A stretch of DNA of 64,000 bases, taken from NCBI GenBank assembly GCA_015067995.1, contig SVLJ01000003.1, forward strand, positions 1 to 64,000, given 5' to 3'. This document shows, in pieces, positions 1-9,900 of the stretch (positions are counted from its first letter, which is position 1; each line of letters opens with the position of its first letter). The stretch is from Oscillospiraceae bacterium. GTDB lineage: Bacteria; Bacillota; Clostridia; Oscillospirales; Oscillospiraceae. The notes beneath the pieces are model-generated. The model saw only the letters and a program-made list of their open reading frames with translations, was not told where the DNA came from and made no database searches. Position numbers and translations under genes: made by a program.

Positions 1-376
1 GGTTGCCCAGCGTGGCCAGATCATAGCCTGCGGCGTTCATCAGGTCGATGATGGTCTTGCCCTTGTCCATGGAGCCGTAGGCAGTGCCCTGAATGGCGTC
101 GCCTGCGTCCACCAGAACGGCGCCCAGAGAATCCTTCAGGGCCGCCACGTCGGAGTAGCGCAGACCATCGTTATCCATGTAGGTGTGGATGTCGTTGGTG
201 TAGAGGATGACGGCCTCGTCAGCGGCAGGAGCCGTCGCGGTGGGGGCCGGTGCGATGAGAATCGGAGGTTTGGGAGAGATGATCAGCAGATCGTCCACTG
301 CGCCGGCAGGTACGGCGAAGGACAGTGCCACGATCATGGCCATCAGCAGGGACAGGAACTTCTTTTGTGTTCTCAA
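1..376 (-). CDS. Secreted 5'-nucleotidase/UshA-like metallophosphatase (N-terminal part, cut by window edge)
   Basis: About 125 residues are visible. The start is read as TTG at 376-374, because AGGAAAGGTGG lies just upstream; the first in-frame ATG would remove half of the signal peptide. The N-terminus is a signal peptide (basic RTQKK, then a hydrophobic core ending PAGA), followed by a Pro/Ala-rich stretch. The metallophosphatase motifs then begin: YTNDIHTYMD (metal-binding D and H of the first motif), VDAGDAIQGTAYG (GD motif) and YDLATLGN (start of GNHE). This order is characteristic of 5'-nucleotidase/2',3'-cyclic phosphodiesterase enzymes that scavenge extracellular nucleotides. The C-terminal substrate domain lies outside the window, so the exact substrate is unknown. 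Confidence 0.85.
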   Translation of the reverse strand, partial: MRTQKKFLSLLMAMIVALSFAVPAGAVDDLLIISPKPPILIAPAPTATAPAADEAVILYTNDIHTYMDNDGLRYSDVAALKDSLGAVLVDAGDAIQGTAYGSMDKGKTIIDLMNAAGYDLATLGN

Positions 377-465
377 GAGAATACCACCTTTCCTATGATT
401 TTTGCGGGGTTTGATGCCAGATATTTTACCATGTTTTGCCGTAGGGGAAAAGAGGCGGCGTGCGC

Positions 466-514
466 TTTTGTAGAAAGCTACAAAACGGGCAAAGCGTTTT
501 TGTCGCTTTGCTCG
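466..514 (-). terminator. Double hairpin downstream of the 540-1232 gene
   Basis: Two adjacent hairpins: 486-496 with 504-514 (11 bp, one G-T pair) and 466-473 with 478-485 (perfect 8 bp, loop AAAG). On the minus strand the first stem is followed by TTTT, so it can terminate the gene ending at 540 before the 5'-nucleotidase gene. Confidence 0.6.
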
Positions 515-539
515 TTTACATAATATCGGAAAGGGCGGA

Positions 540-1232
540 TCAAGCCTTGAGGAAGACGCTCGTTTTGCTGCTCTGAACCTCCAGAGAGAGCTTTTCCAGA
601 TCCTTTTTGGAGAAGCCGTATTCCTTCTGGAAGTCCAAACTCTCCTCTTCGGTGAGGGTGGCGTCCGTCAGAATGGCTTCCGCCTCCAGCTGCCGCAGCA
701 CATGGATATTCCCTGTGACGGGATTGCCGGTAGAGGCATCCTTCATCACCTCAAAGGACACGGCGTTGGAGACCTGCTGCATATCCGTGGCATCCTGATG
801 GTGACTCTTCACGGCGAAATCCGGCACCCGTCCCTGCTGGGCGTCGCTGACCAGACGCTTGAGCTCCTTTTTGGAGATGCCGTAGGACTTCTTGCAGGTT
901 TGATAGGTTGCGGGGGAGATCATGTCCGCCGTGACGACGGTATTGGCAGACTGGATGGAGCTCAGAACGCCGTAAAGGCCGCTGAGCTTGCGGTATTTGC
1001 TGCGATCGTAATCGTAAGCGTACTTTGTGGAACGAAAGGCGAATGTGTTGGCATTGAAGGGAGCGGCGGAGCTGTTGCCCTTGCTCTTGTCTATCTTCTG
1101 GGTTTCCGCCAGCCAGGACTGCTCAAAATCCCGGTGGGTCTCGCCCAGAATGCCGTATTTATCTCCAATGGTTTTCGAATCCCAGATGGGCTGGGATGAC
1201 TGCTCTTTCCACTTGTTTTCCGGACCCGGCAT
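540..1232 (-). CDS. Hypothetical protein, 230 aa
   Basis: I do not recognise this protein. It begins MPGPENKW behind a good ribosome-binding site (GGAAGGAGG, about 7 bases upstream) and has no signal peptide or membrane segment, so it is probably cytoplasmic. It is Lys/Ser-rich. Two similar short segments, SYGISKKELKRLVSDAQ (about residue 115) and EYGFSKKDLEKLSLEVQ (about residue 205), suggest an internal duplication of a small helical motif. The neighbours (5'-nucleotidase downstream, broken galE upstream) give no functional hint. A terminator hairpin follows it. Confidence 0.7.
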   Translation of the reverse strand: MPGPENKWKEQSSQPIWDSKTIGDKYGILGETHRDFEQSWLAETQKIDKSKGNSSAAPFNANTFAFRSTKYAYDYDRSKYRKLSGLYGVLSSIQSANTVVTADMISPATYQTCKKSYGISKKELKRLVSDAQQGRVPDFAVKSHHQDATDMQQVSNAVSFEVMKDASTGNPVTGNIHVLRQLEAEAILTDATLTEEESLDFQKEYGFSKKDLEKLSLEVQSSKTSVFLKA

Positions 1233-1252
1233 CGTACAACCTCCTTCCGGGA

Positions 1253-1462
1253 TCAGGCTTCCGCCCGGTTGCAGGTTTCCGTTTCCTCGGGATTTGCGTG
1301 GATATCAGCAAGACAGGCGAGCAGGCCGATGGACTTACTGAACGGACAGAGCTTATCTCGCTCCTCGAACTGCTTGTCCACAATGGCTGTGCTGTGGCCT
1401 GCCTGGGCCAGTTCAACAACGGTATGGCTGCCAATGTATCCGGCACCTCCGGTTATAAGCAC
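1253..1462 (-). pseudogene. Fragment of UDP-glucose 4-epimerase (galE), N-terminal end only
   Basis: The first 25 residues read [18 protein letters not shown], the NAD-binding Rossmann motif (GxxGxxG) that opens GalE-type epimerases. After about residue 30 the sequence stops resembling the family, and the frame ends at 69 residues against about 330 for a full GalE. The usual 'M-K-V' start is also lost: the codons before GTG read ACG ACG AAA and a stop precedes them. This looks like a decayed remnant left by a rearrangement at the edge of the pilus block; I infer that it is not functional. Confidence 0.6.
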
Positions 1463-1843
1463 TTTCGTCGTTCATTGATCAACACAGATAGAACTGTTTG
1501 TTAGAAGCGCTGCCTTTTCCGGGCTGCTGTTTGAAATATTACGCTGGAAACAACATGAAAAAAGGGGGTGACTTCCTTGTAATTTTACGCCTGAAGTGGT
1601 ATATTTATCTACATATATCTACATATCTTTCGGAGTTGAACTACACCTGTTTGTTTTGCTTACGTGCATTTTCTGCCATCGCATGAAAGCCGTTTCCTTT
1701 GTCTGACCATGATCCATCATCCGCGCCTCCGAGCAATGCTTTCTTATCTGATTCCGCCTTCCTTAACCTTCCCTGTGTATGCACGCTTTTGAACGCAACG
1801 CATCTATCCTCCGGTTAAAGTATTTTGATAAAAGGGTGATTGT
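1463..1843. other. 380-bp intergenic leader upstream of the pilus locus
   Basis: AT-rich compared with the flanks. It contains a candidate promoter (listed separately) and two tandem copies of a 10-base unit, TATCTACATA, at about 1606-1625. A 43-codon frame at 1555-1686 has a purine-rich start but no recognisable product. No other gene is visible. Confidence 0.4.
1577..1605 (+). promoter_or_regulatory. Candidate sigma-A promoter of the tad operon
   Basis: TTGTAA (1577-1582), 17-base spacer, TATATT (1600-1605). It would give a leader of roughly 230 nt before tadZ. The TATCTACATA repeats lie immediately downstream of the -10 and could bind a regulator. Confidence 0.4.
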
Positions 1844-2905
1844 ATGAAAATCAAATTAGCCATTTTGGAAAAAGACCCGAGTTATTTGAACCGAATCGTA
1901 ACCGCTTTCAGTGTGAAATATGCCGATAATCTGGAAATATATTCTTTTACGAATGGGGAATTGGCTCTGTCGGCACTGGATACGAACCGGATTGATGTGT
2001 TTCTTGTCAGCGATGCCTTTGAAATCGAAATGAATGCAATCCCCAAGCGCTGCGGCTTTGCTTATTTTGTGGATTCTCCCGATGTAGAAACACTGAACAA
2101 CCAGAGAGCGATCTGCAAGTTCCAGAAAGCTGACTTGATCTACAAGGAAATCCTCAGCCTTTATTCGGAAAACAAAGGCGGCGCGACCGGATTGAAGTTT
2201 AACGACGATTCTACCAAACTGATCGCCTTTTCTTCTCCCAGCGGCGGAAGCGGCTCCTCTACCGCTGCGGCAGCCTGCGCTATGCATTTTGCGACAAAAG
2301 GGAAGAAGACGCTTTATTTGAACCTGGAGAAGTTCGGTTCTGCAGATGCCTTTTTTCGAGGCAGCGGCGGATTCGATATGAGTGATGTCATTTATGCGCT
2401 GAAAAGCAAGAAAACAAATTTGCCGATGAAACTGGAGGGCTGCGTAAAGCAGGCAGACAACGGGGTTTATTTTTACTCGCAGACCAAGGTTGCTCTGGAT
2501 ATGCTGGAACTGTCGGCTGAAGATATGATTCGTCTTCTTGCCGAACTGAAAATCACCGGCTCCTATGATTACATTGTGGCGGATATGGATTTCAGTATCG
2601 ACGCCGCATCCATTCAGGCTTACAAGCAGGCCCACGCTGTTGTGTGGGTGGGGGATGGTTCGGAACTGTCCAACATGAAAATTCAGCGGGCTTTTACGGC
2701 TGTTTCCATTTTGGAACAGAACGCGGGTGCGCCGCTGACAGACCGCCTTGGCCTGATCTATAACAAGTTCAGCAACAAAACCGGAAAAACTGCCGGAAAT
2801 ATTGGAATCCGTGAAATCGGCGGCGCACCTCGCTATGATCACGCCCCGGTGGAACAAATCCTGAACCAGTTGAGCGCGGCGGAAATGTTTGACAAAATCA
2901 TTTAG
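1844..2905 (+). CDS. tadZ: TadZ/CpaE-like pilus assembly ATPase
   Basis: 353 residues. Residues 1-120 form a receiver-like alpha/beta domain (KLAILEKDPSYLNRIVTAF at the start), followed by a MinD/ParA-like domain. The P-loop is the deviant SSPSGGSGSS at about residues 130-139, and YDYIVADMDF matches a Walker B-type strand. This architecture is that of TadZ/CpaE proteins, which place the Tad secretion machine in the cell. The usual GKTS-type Lys of the P-loop is absent, as in several TadZ members, so ATP hydrolysis may be weak or lost. Start ATG follows AAAGGGTGAT. It is first in the run of pilus genes, and its stop codon overlaps the first possible start of tadA. Confidence 0.85.
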   Translation: MKIKLAILEKDPSYLNRIVTAFSVKYADNLEIYSFTNGELALSALDTNRIDVFLVSDAFEIEMNAIPKRCGFAYFVDSPDVETLNNQRAICKFQKADLIYKEILSLYSENKGGATGLKFNDDSTKLIAFSSPSGGSGSSTAAAACAMHFATKGKKTLYLNLEKFGSADAFFRGSGGFDMSDVIYALKSKKTNLPMKLEGCVKQADNGVYFYSQTKVALDMLELSAEDMIRLLAELKITGSYDYIVADMDFSIDAASIQAYKQAHAVVWVGDGSELSNMKIQRAFTAVSILEQNAGAPLTDRLGLIYNKFSNKTGKTAGNIGIREIGGAPRYDHAPVEQILNQLSAAEMFDKII

Positions 2906-4167
2906 TGCCCAAAAGGACGGTGTTGACAGTGACTTTTGAACAGGAGCAGGAACTGGTCCTTGAAATCAAACGATATGTAACAGAAAACCTCCCTCTGAGC
3001 CAAATCGATGACGAAACCCTTCAGGAAAGGGTGGAGGAAATCACCGCACAGCGAATCGGCGCGCAGTACTGCCCCATCGATCAGCGCGTTTCTATTGTGG
3101 AGCAGGTGTACAGTTCCATTCGCGGTTTTGGTTTACTGGACAGCATTATTAAGGATGATACGATCACCGAGGTAATGATCAACGGTCCGGACAATATCTT
3201 CATTGAACAGAACGGCCGCTTGTTCAAACTGGATAAGCGGTTTGAAAGTCAGCGTCGTCTGGAGGATATCATCCAGCGAATCGTAGGTCTTGCCGGCCGT
3301 GAGGTCAATCAGGCAAATCCCATCTGTGATACGCGACTGCCGGACGGATCCCGTGTCAACGTTGTACTGCCCCCTATCGCCCTGTGCGGCCCAACTCTGA
3401 CCATCCGTAAGTTTTCAAAAACCCCTATGACCATTGAAAAATTAATCCAATATGGGTCCATCACCCGGGAAATCGCCGACAAACTGGAACTGCTGGTCAA
3501 GGCAAAGTACAACATTTTTATCAGCGGCGGTACCGGCTCCGGAAAAACCACATTCCTGAACGCCCTCTCCAATTACATTCCCAAAGACGAGCGCGTTATT
3601 ACCATTGAGGACTCCGCAGAACTCCAAATCACCGGTGTTGACAATTTGGTCAGCCTCGAGACCCGAAATGCCAACACCTCCGGCGCCGGTCAGATTACTA
3701 TCCGCGATCTGATCAAGTCCTCACTGCGAATGCGGCCAGAACGTATCGTTGTCGGCGAGGTGCGCGGAGGAGAGGCTCTGGATATGCTGCAGGCCATGAA
3801 TACCGGACATGACGGAAGCCTTTCCACAGGCCACGCCAACTCTACGGAAGATATGCTCAGCCGACTGGAGACCATGGTGCTGCAGGGAGCAGAAGGCCTG
3901 CCTCTGGAGGCCATCCGTCAGCAGATCGCATCTGCGGTAGATATTATTATCCACCTGTCCCGCCTGCGTGATAAATCCCGTAAGACGATGGAGATCACCG
4001 AGGTGGTGGGGTATGAAAACGGTCGGATTCTCCTGAACCCACTGTATGTCTTTGAAGAAGATGAAGATAGTACACTGGAGAAGGTATCCGGTTCACTGAA
4101 GCGAACCGGTAATCCGATGATCAACGACTTTAAACTGAAGCTTTCCGGCATCAAGACGGCAATTTGA
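2905..4167 (+). CDS. tadA: TadA/CpaF-type secretion ATPase
   Basis: A hexameric GspE-family motor that powers pilus polymerisation on the cytoplasmic face. Visible motifs: Walker [14 protein letters not shown] (about residue 207), Asp box [10 protein letters not shown], Walker [12 protein letters not shown] (about 279) and His box [13 protein letters not shown] (about 302). The length of about 410-420 aa is usual for CpaF. The start is uncertain: GTG 2905 overlaps the tadZ stop, but AAAAGGA at 2911-2917 would better serve TTG 2923 or GTG 2929, which gives [10 protein letters not shown]. TadB and TadC follow directly. Confidence 0.93.
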   Translation: MPKRTVLTVTFEQEQELVLEIKRYVTENLPLSQIDDETLQERVEEITAQRIGAQYCPIDQRVSIVEQVYSSIRGFGLLDSIIKDDTITEVMINGPDNIFIEQNGRLFKLDKRFESQRRLEDIIQRIVGLAGREVNQANPICDTRLPDGSRVNVVLPPIALCGPTLTIRKFSKTPMTIEKLIQYGSITREIADKLELLVKAKYNIFISGGTGSGKTTFLNALSNYIPKDERVITIEDSAELQITGVDNLVSLETRNANTSGAGQITIRDLIKSSLRMRPERIVVGEVRGGEALDMLQAMNTGHDGSLSTGHANSTEDMLSRLETMVLQGAEGLPLEAIRQQIASAVDIIIHLSRLRDKSRKTMEITEVVGYENGRILLNPLYVFEEDEDSTLEKVSGSLKRTGNPMINDFKLKLSGIKTAI

Positions 4168-4178
4168 GGTGATAAGAA

Positions 4179-5048
4179 ATGGGACTTTTCACAACGAAGA
4201 ATAAGGAAAAGAAAGCACCCGAGCCTCAGTATTATATGTCTGCCACCCAAATGCCTACATATAACTACAGGGTATATCATATGTCTCTCGCAGAAAAGGC
4301 ACTGTATTTTCTGATCGCCTTCGCGGCGGGGGCTGCTGTTGGCTATTTGTTTTACGGCGGGATCGGAAAGGATGAGTTTGGCCAGCCCACCACTTTGACG
4401 TGGATTCTGAACATCACCATCCCTGTCGTTGTCGGCATGATTGCAGGTGTCCTGTTTGTTCCCATGCGCACAAAGGACATCATTGCAAAACGAAAAAAGG
4501 AACTTAACCATCAGTTCCGGGATATGCTGGAATCTTTGACCACGTCCCTTGGTGCAGGCAAGAATGTCAATGACTCGTTCATTGGGGTCTATGAAGATCT
4601 GAAGATCCAATATGATTCCGATGCATTTATTCTGAAAGAATTGGAAGTCGTTGTTGCGGGTATCCATAACAACATACCCATCGAGGATGTGCTTGAGGAT
4701 TTCGGCCGCAGAAGCGACAACGAAGATATTCTGAGTTTTGCCAACGTGTTCAAAATCAGCTATCGCAAGGGCGGCAATATCAAGGATATCATTCGCAACA
4801 CCCGCAACATCCTCGGCGATAAAATGGAAATTTCCGAGGATATTGAGACCCTTATGACCTCCAATAAGCTGGAGCAGAACATCATGGTCGTCATGCCGAT
4901 TGCATTGATTGGCATCATTAAGATGATGAGCCCGGAATTCGCAAAGAATTTTGTGACGCCTACCGGCATCATATCGACCACAATCAGCATCGCAATTTTT
5001 GTCGCGGCATATTTTATCGGAAAATCGGTGCTCAGCATCAAGATGTAA
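4179..5048 (+). CDS. tadB: TadB-like inner-membrane platform protein
   Basis: 289 residues with GGTGATAAGAA before ATG. Two N-terminal membrane segments (about residues 42-65 and 83-104), a cytoplasmic T2SF-type helical domain (FRDMLESLTTSLGAGKNVNDSF region) and two C-terminal membrane segments (LEQNIMVVMPIALIGI and TISIAIFVAAYFIG). This is the layout of TadB, the GspF-like platform subunit that couples TadA to pilin assembly. It lies between tadA and tadC with a gap of 11 bp. Confidence 0.85.
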   Translation: MGLFTTKNKEKKAPEPQYYMSATQMPTYNYRVYHMSLAEKALYFLIAFAAGAAVGYLFYGGIGKDEFGQPTTLTWILNITIPVVVGMIAGVLFVPMRTKDIIAKRKKELNHQFRDMLESLTTSLGAGKNVNDSFIGVYEDLKIQYDSDAFILKELEVVVAGIHNNIPIEDVLEDFGRRSDNEDILSFANVFKISYRKGGNIKDIIRNTRNILGDKMEISEDIETLMTSNKLEQNIMVVMPIALIGIIKMMSPEFAKNFVTPTGIISTTISIAIFVAAYFIGKSVLSIKM

Positions 5049-5061
5049 GGAGGTGGCTGCA

Positions 5062-5940
5062 ATGGCAGGACTGGAAACCCTGGATTTGATCATGATCGTT
5101 TGCGGCGCAGTCTCTTTGCTCATTTGGGTCATCTTCTTTTTCATGGGACTCAAGCACAATTCCCTGTTCGATGCTCTGGAGGAAAAAGATTATCCGTTCA
5201 AGGAGATCTACGGACTCGGGTATGCGGTGCTGGAACTGTTCCGCTATAAGTACAAGAGCAAGAATGACAGAAAGCTTCGCCAGCAGCTGGATATTCTTTA
5301 CGGAAGTAAATACTGCGAATACTACCTGCGCGTGATCCATGCACAGCAGATCACGCTGGCATTCACGGTTTTCGTGTTGTCTTTCGCGGTTTATGGGCTT
5401 ACTTCCGAGATTCTGGGCTGGGCTGTGTGTGTTATGTTCGCATTCCTAGCCTATTACTATTTTGGAACAGAGACCACACACAAGATCGCAAAGCGGTCGG
5501 AAGAATTGCTCCACGATTTTTCGGAAGTGGTGTCTAAGCTGGCGCTGCTGACCAATGCAGGCATGATTCTGCGTGAGGCGTGGCAGGAGGTTGCATTCGC
5601 AGGAACCGGTTTGATTTATACCGAAATGCAGCTGGCCGTTACCGAAATGAAAAACGGTGTTCCGGAAATCGATGCCATATTCAACTTTGGTACTCGCTGT
5701 ATCCTTCCGGAAATCAAGAAATTTACTTCTACGATCATTCAGGGCATGACCAAGGGCAACAGCGAACTGACTGCTATGCTTCAGGAGCAGAGCAAAGAGG
5801 TCTGGCAGTTAAAGAAGCAGCTGGTACGCCGCGCCGGAGAGAAGGCGGCAAGCAAGCTGCTTTTGCCGATTTGTATTATGTTCATTGGTATTCTGGTGAT
5901 GATCCTGGTCCCGATTTTCACAAATCTGGGTGCTTCGTAA
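5062..5940 (+). CDS. tadC: TadC-like membrane platform protein
   Basis: 292 residues. ATG 5062 is chosen because TAAGGAGGTGG sits 6-10 bases upstream; a longer frame from 4999 would run into tadB. Membrane segments are visible at about residues 7-28, 97-113, 115-135 and at the C-terminus (LLLPICIMFIGILVMILVPIF). The central LLHDFSEVVSKLALLTNAGM region is typical of the T2SF domain of TadC. It probably pairs with TadB. Confidence 0.85.
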   Translation: MAGLETLDLIMIVCGAVSLLIWVIFFFMGLKHNSLFDALEEKDYPFKEIYGLGYAVLELFRYKYKSKNDRKLRQQLDILYGSKYCEYYLRVIHAQQITLAFTVFVLSFAVYGLTSEILGWAVCVMFAFLAYYYFGTETTHKIAKRSEELLHDFSEVVSKLALLTNAGMILREAWQEVAFAGTGLIYTEMQLAVTEMKNGVPEIDAIFNFGTRCILPEIKKFTSTIIQGMTKGNSELTAMLQEQSKEVWQLKKQLVRRAGEKAASKLLLPICIMFIGILVMILVPIFTNLGAS

Positions 5941-6003
5941 AGTGATTGTGTGAGGCTATTATATTTTTTATATAGCAATGTTATGTGAAAGGAGGAGAAC
6001 GTG

Positions 6004-6237
6004 ATGATGTTTCAGAACATGATGCTGCTGGGCAGCATGGCAAAGTACAGACTGAAGAAGCTGTTCGCCGAAGAAAAGGGCGAAGTCAATATTGTTGCCA
6101 TCGTTGTCCTGATCGGTATTGCAGTCCTTCTGGCCCTGTTCTTCAAGGAGCAGATTCAGAATCTGTTGGAGTCTCTGTTTGATACCATCGGCAAGAACGC
6201 ACAGGATGCCGTCGGCGGCGCCGGTGCCGGCGAATAA
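6004..6237 (+). CDS. flp: Flp1-like prepilin (Tad pilus major subunit)
   Basis: 77 residues. GGAGG (5991-5995) fits ATG 6004 (8-base spacing) better than GTG 6001. A short basic leader ends EEKG, then EVNIVAIVVLIGIAVLLALFF forms the single hydrophobic helix, then a short polar tail ending GGAGAGE. Position, size and the 'EKGexNxvAI' pattern are those of Flp1-like pilins of Firmicutes, which the TadV-type peptidase (12149-12814 here) cuts after the Gly. A hairpin follows directly, as expected if this subunit is made in excess. Confidence 0.8.
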   Translation: MMFQNMMLLGSMAKYRLKKLFAEEKGEVNIVAIVVLIGIAVLLALFFKEQIQNLLESLFDTIGKNAQDAVGGAGAGE

Positions 6238-6251
6238 AAACTCTCTTCGAA

Positions 6252-6290
6252 GGTATGCAGGGAGAGCGCGAACCACTCTCCCTGCATACC
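6252..6290 (+). terminator. Perfect 15-bp hairpin after flp, no T-run
   Basis: GGTATGCAGGGAGAG (6252-6266) pairs perfectly with 6276-6290, with a 9-base loop. No T-run follows, so it more likely protects the flp mRNA 3' end or attenuates read-through than fully terminates. The operon continues 28 bp later. Confidence 0.6.
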
Positions 6291-6318
6291 GTATCACACG
6301 GAAGGAAGGGTAACAAAG

Positions 6319-6981
6319 ATGACAGGAAATATTCGAGACAAGATACAGAACGAAACGGGTGCCGTTCAGATCGTTGAGGCGGCCTTTGTCTTTCCTGTTA
6401 TGTTTATTATCCTTCTCTTTTTGATTTATATGGGAAACGCCCACTATATAAAGGCACAAATCGAATCGGTAGTAGAATCGTATGCTATCCAAGGGGCCAA
6501 TTATTGTGCAGATCCTATCCTTGAGACCATTCAGCAGGAGGATCGCGTTCCTGCCATTTCCGAGCTGAAGACGCAGCCGTATCGATATCTGTTCGGTGGG
6601 ATGAACGAAATTGAAAGAAGTATCGGAGAAGCCGTGGACAAGGAGATTTCCGGAACGGCGAAGTCTGCGTTTGCAAACATGAATCTCAAACTGAAAACAC
6701 CCAGCTCCCAGATTGCCAAATTCCACAATTATGTAGTGTATTCGACATTTTCCGTCAGTGTGGAATATGAGATCGAGTTTCCGATACAGTTTCTGGGTGA
6801 AGACAGTCCGCCGCTGCTGAAAATCACATCCCGGGCCGAAATGCCCGTCAGTGACACGGCAGAATTCATTCGAAACACCGACATGGTGATCGATCTTTTT
6901 GAAGACACCAAAATCGGCAAGGGAATTTCGGATGCATTCGGAAAAATAAACGACTTCATTTCGACGTTTGCAAGCAAGTAA
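6319..6981 (+). CDS. tadE: TadE-like pilus assembly protein
   Basis: 220 residues. After a short basic start, NETGAVQIVEAAFVFPVMFI is the TadE pseudopilin signature (Glu in the N-terminal part of the hydrophobic helix), followed by an extracellular domain with mixed alpha/beta character. TadE proteins are processed by the prepilin peptidase and act as minor pilins. ATG follows GGAAGGGTAACAAAG. It is tightly linked to the flp gene before it and the DUF5702-type gene after it. Confidence 0.8.
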   Translation: MTGNIRDKIQNETGAVQIVEAAFVFPVMFIILLFLIYMGNAHYIKAQIESVVESYAIQGANYCADPILETIQQEDRVPAISELKTQPYRYLFGGMNEIERSIGEAVDKEISGTAKSAFANMNLKLKTPSSQIAKFHNYVVYSTFSVSVEYEIEFPIQFLGEDSPPLLKITSRAEMPVSDTAEFIRNTDMVIDLFEDTKIGKGISDAFGKINDFISTFASK

Positions 6982-6994
6982 GTGAGGTGCTTTT

Positions 6995-9900
6995 GTGAAC
7001 TTCTGGAGAAAAACAAAAGGTGCAGTATCCATTTTTCTTGTGATCATTCTGGTCCCCATGCTGACCGTCTCCTCCCTGTTTGTTGACGCGAGCAAGGTGG
7101 CGCTTGCCAGAGGTGTAGCAGAATCCGCAGGCGATTTGGCTTTGAACACTGCTTTGACCGATTACGACACCAAACTAAAGGAAATGTACGGCCTGTTTGC
7201 CACGGCACAGGATACCGAAGAACTCTATGCAAAGCTGGAAGATTATTACAGAACCTGCATTACATCTGCCGGTGTGACAAACGAAGACGCGGATGCTTAC
7301 GTAGATCAGATCATGGTCCAGCTGGGCTTGCTGGCGGAAAACGATGCAACAGCCGATATTATGGGCATGGAGCTGGTGGATTTCAGCATATCCAAGCGCA
7401 CCGATGCAACGTTGGCCAATGCAACCATCCTGGAAAAGCAGATTGTTGATTTCATGAAATACCGCGCCCCCATCAATACGGGCCTCAGTTTCCTCTCCTC
7501 TCTACAGAGTTTCTCGACCATCAGCAAACAGACCGAACTCGTTGACAAACGGCAGAATTATTACCAGGCCGAACAGACGGTTATGGAAAATGCGCAGCAG
7601 GCGTGGACCTACATCAGCCGATACAATAAAAGCCAATTCATTAAGTCGGACGACTATTTCTCCACCATGGCAAAAAACTTTGGCCTGTATGAGACCAACT
7701 ATCAGGAAATTGCTCACAAGGTGATCAAGGACCTGTACGATACGCAGAATTACGACACCTTTTCTCCCTATCTCTATTCCATTGATTATAAAGAAGTTGA
7801 GGTTGACAAGAATACCACAAAGGTGATCCCTGTTTTCTACACCAATAAGGCGAAGACTGCCCAAAAAACAATGTACACCGAATACACCGCGTTTTCGAAG
7901 GAGAATCCGGCCTCTGCGAGTGATATCCGTTCTGCACTTGTGCAATATTATGCCATGTACAGGACGATGAAATCCGCACAGGAAGCTCTCTTGGAGTATG
8001 ATGAAGGCACTTACGGGCTGCAGTATCTGGTCCAGACAAACCGCGGCGACCTGTACAAAGCCTGGGTGACGTCAATGGCCTTGCTGTACGACCGGTACAG
8101 CGTACTGCGGCATGCGGCAACGTTCAGCGGTACAACCGAGTCCGGAGCCAGTGTGATGACCGTCTCGGAAGCCATATGCGGCGAAAAGAACGAGCACCCG
8201 TACTCTTATTATTACAGGAAGTTCACAGACAGTTTTGACGCTGTCGCAGCAGTGTTCAATCATGAACTCTCTCAGTATAATTCCACTTTGCAGGGATATG
8301 CAAATCAGGTAAAAGCAAACCATTCCACGGAGACATCCGGCGTGGAAGGGACCATCGCCATCCTGTATGGTGAGGTCACTGATTACAGAAAAAGCATCAG
8401 CGAGGCAAAGAAAAACCTGGAAACTGCCGTTACATACCTGGGATATGTATATGATGGCGTAAAAAAGGGAGGTACACTGGACGCGAAAAAGGCCGAATGG
8501 AGCAAACTGGCGGATTCGGATGATTTGGCAAACACTACTATGGCAAAGCAGGATAAGGCTGAAATCGACAGCCTGTCCACCTATTTGAACGCAGAAGATG
8601 TAGATAAATTGATCAAGCGATTGAACAATATCATTTTTCATCTGGGTGCTATGCTCGACCAGATCGACAGCTATACGTTCTTTGGCACAAAAATCGTTGA
8701 AATCGATAGCTATGCCACATTTCTGTACATTTTGAGAACGGAAATCGGAGCCGGAAAACTCAAGACGGTTCCGACAAACGAAGCGGCTCTGAACAAGCAG
8801 ATCGATACATGGTGCAACGGTAAATTCGTTGTGGGCCAAGCGGTCGATGTGTCTTGGGAGAATCAGCAGGGCACGCAGGCAAGGCTTGCCGGATCCGGCA
8901 CGGATAAACTGAATTTTTATACCTATCTGTACACCCACTTCAGCGGCGGTCCGGTCTCAGATGACGGCAATATCTCCAACTCTGACACAGAGCGGACGGA
9001 AGATTATGAAAACGGCGAAGGCCTTTACGAGAAAGTAAAGAAAAAAGCCTCGGAAACCGCCAAAACAGGTGCCGAAAGCGCCGATGATGGAAACATCAAC
9101 AACGGAAATGAACTGAACAAAGTGAGTCATCGACCTTCGGCAGCGGACAAGGGGAGCGAAGTTCCCAGTGCCAATGTGATCACCGGCGACACCCCTGCCG
9201 ATGAAAACTCCCCCGGCAAAACCGCTGCCGGCAATACCGCCGAAAGCCTGAGTTCCATGTTCAAGAATCTGTCCTCGGCCGTCACGGATATGGGTACCGA
9301 CCTGCGCGACAAACTGTATGTATCGGACTATATCCTCAGCATGTTCAGTTACGATACCATTGAGAAGGAATATTTGGTTACACACCCCGGCCAAAAAGAG
9401 GCATCCCTCCAGACACTGACCAAAGTTCCCATCACTCCGGATAACAGCTATGCATACGGCAGAGAAGTGGAGTACATCGTCTACGGAGGCACCAATGCAG
9501 GCAATCTGACCAAGGCGTATGGCTCCATCTACGGTGTCCGCCTGGGCTTCAACCTGATTTATGCCTTCTCCGCCCCCTCTATTCGTGATACCGCCTTTGC
9601 CATTGCCGCTCCCATTTCAGCTGCTACGCTGGGCGTGATTCCGGCTCCTTTGATTCAGGCCGCCATTATTATCGGCATTTCCTGCTGCGAATCGGCGTTG
9701 GATCTGGCCGACCTGAAAGACGGCGAAAGTGTACCGCTGTTCAAAAGCGCCGACACATTTAAATGCTCTGTCGGCGGTCTGGTGGGTGAGGTGAAAAAGG
9801 AGGTAGGCGAAAACCTGGCAGAAGTTGCCTCCGATGCAATTGACTGGGGCACCGAAGAGCTGAATGGCCTCCTGGACATGACCGATGAACAGTTGTCGGC

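Noticed and set aside
1555-1686. 43-codon frame with AAAAAAGGGGGTGAC near its start
   Set aside because: The purine-rich stretch lies inside the frame, not before it, and the product has no recognisable feature; it overlaps the candidate tad promoter.
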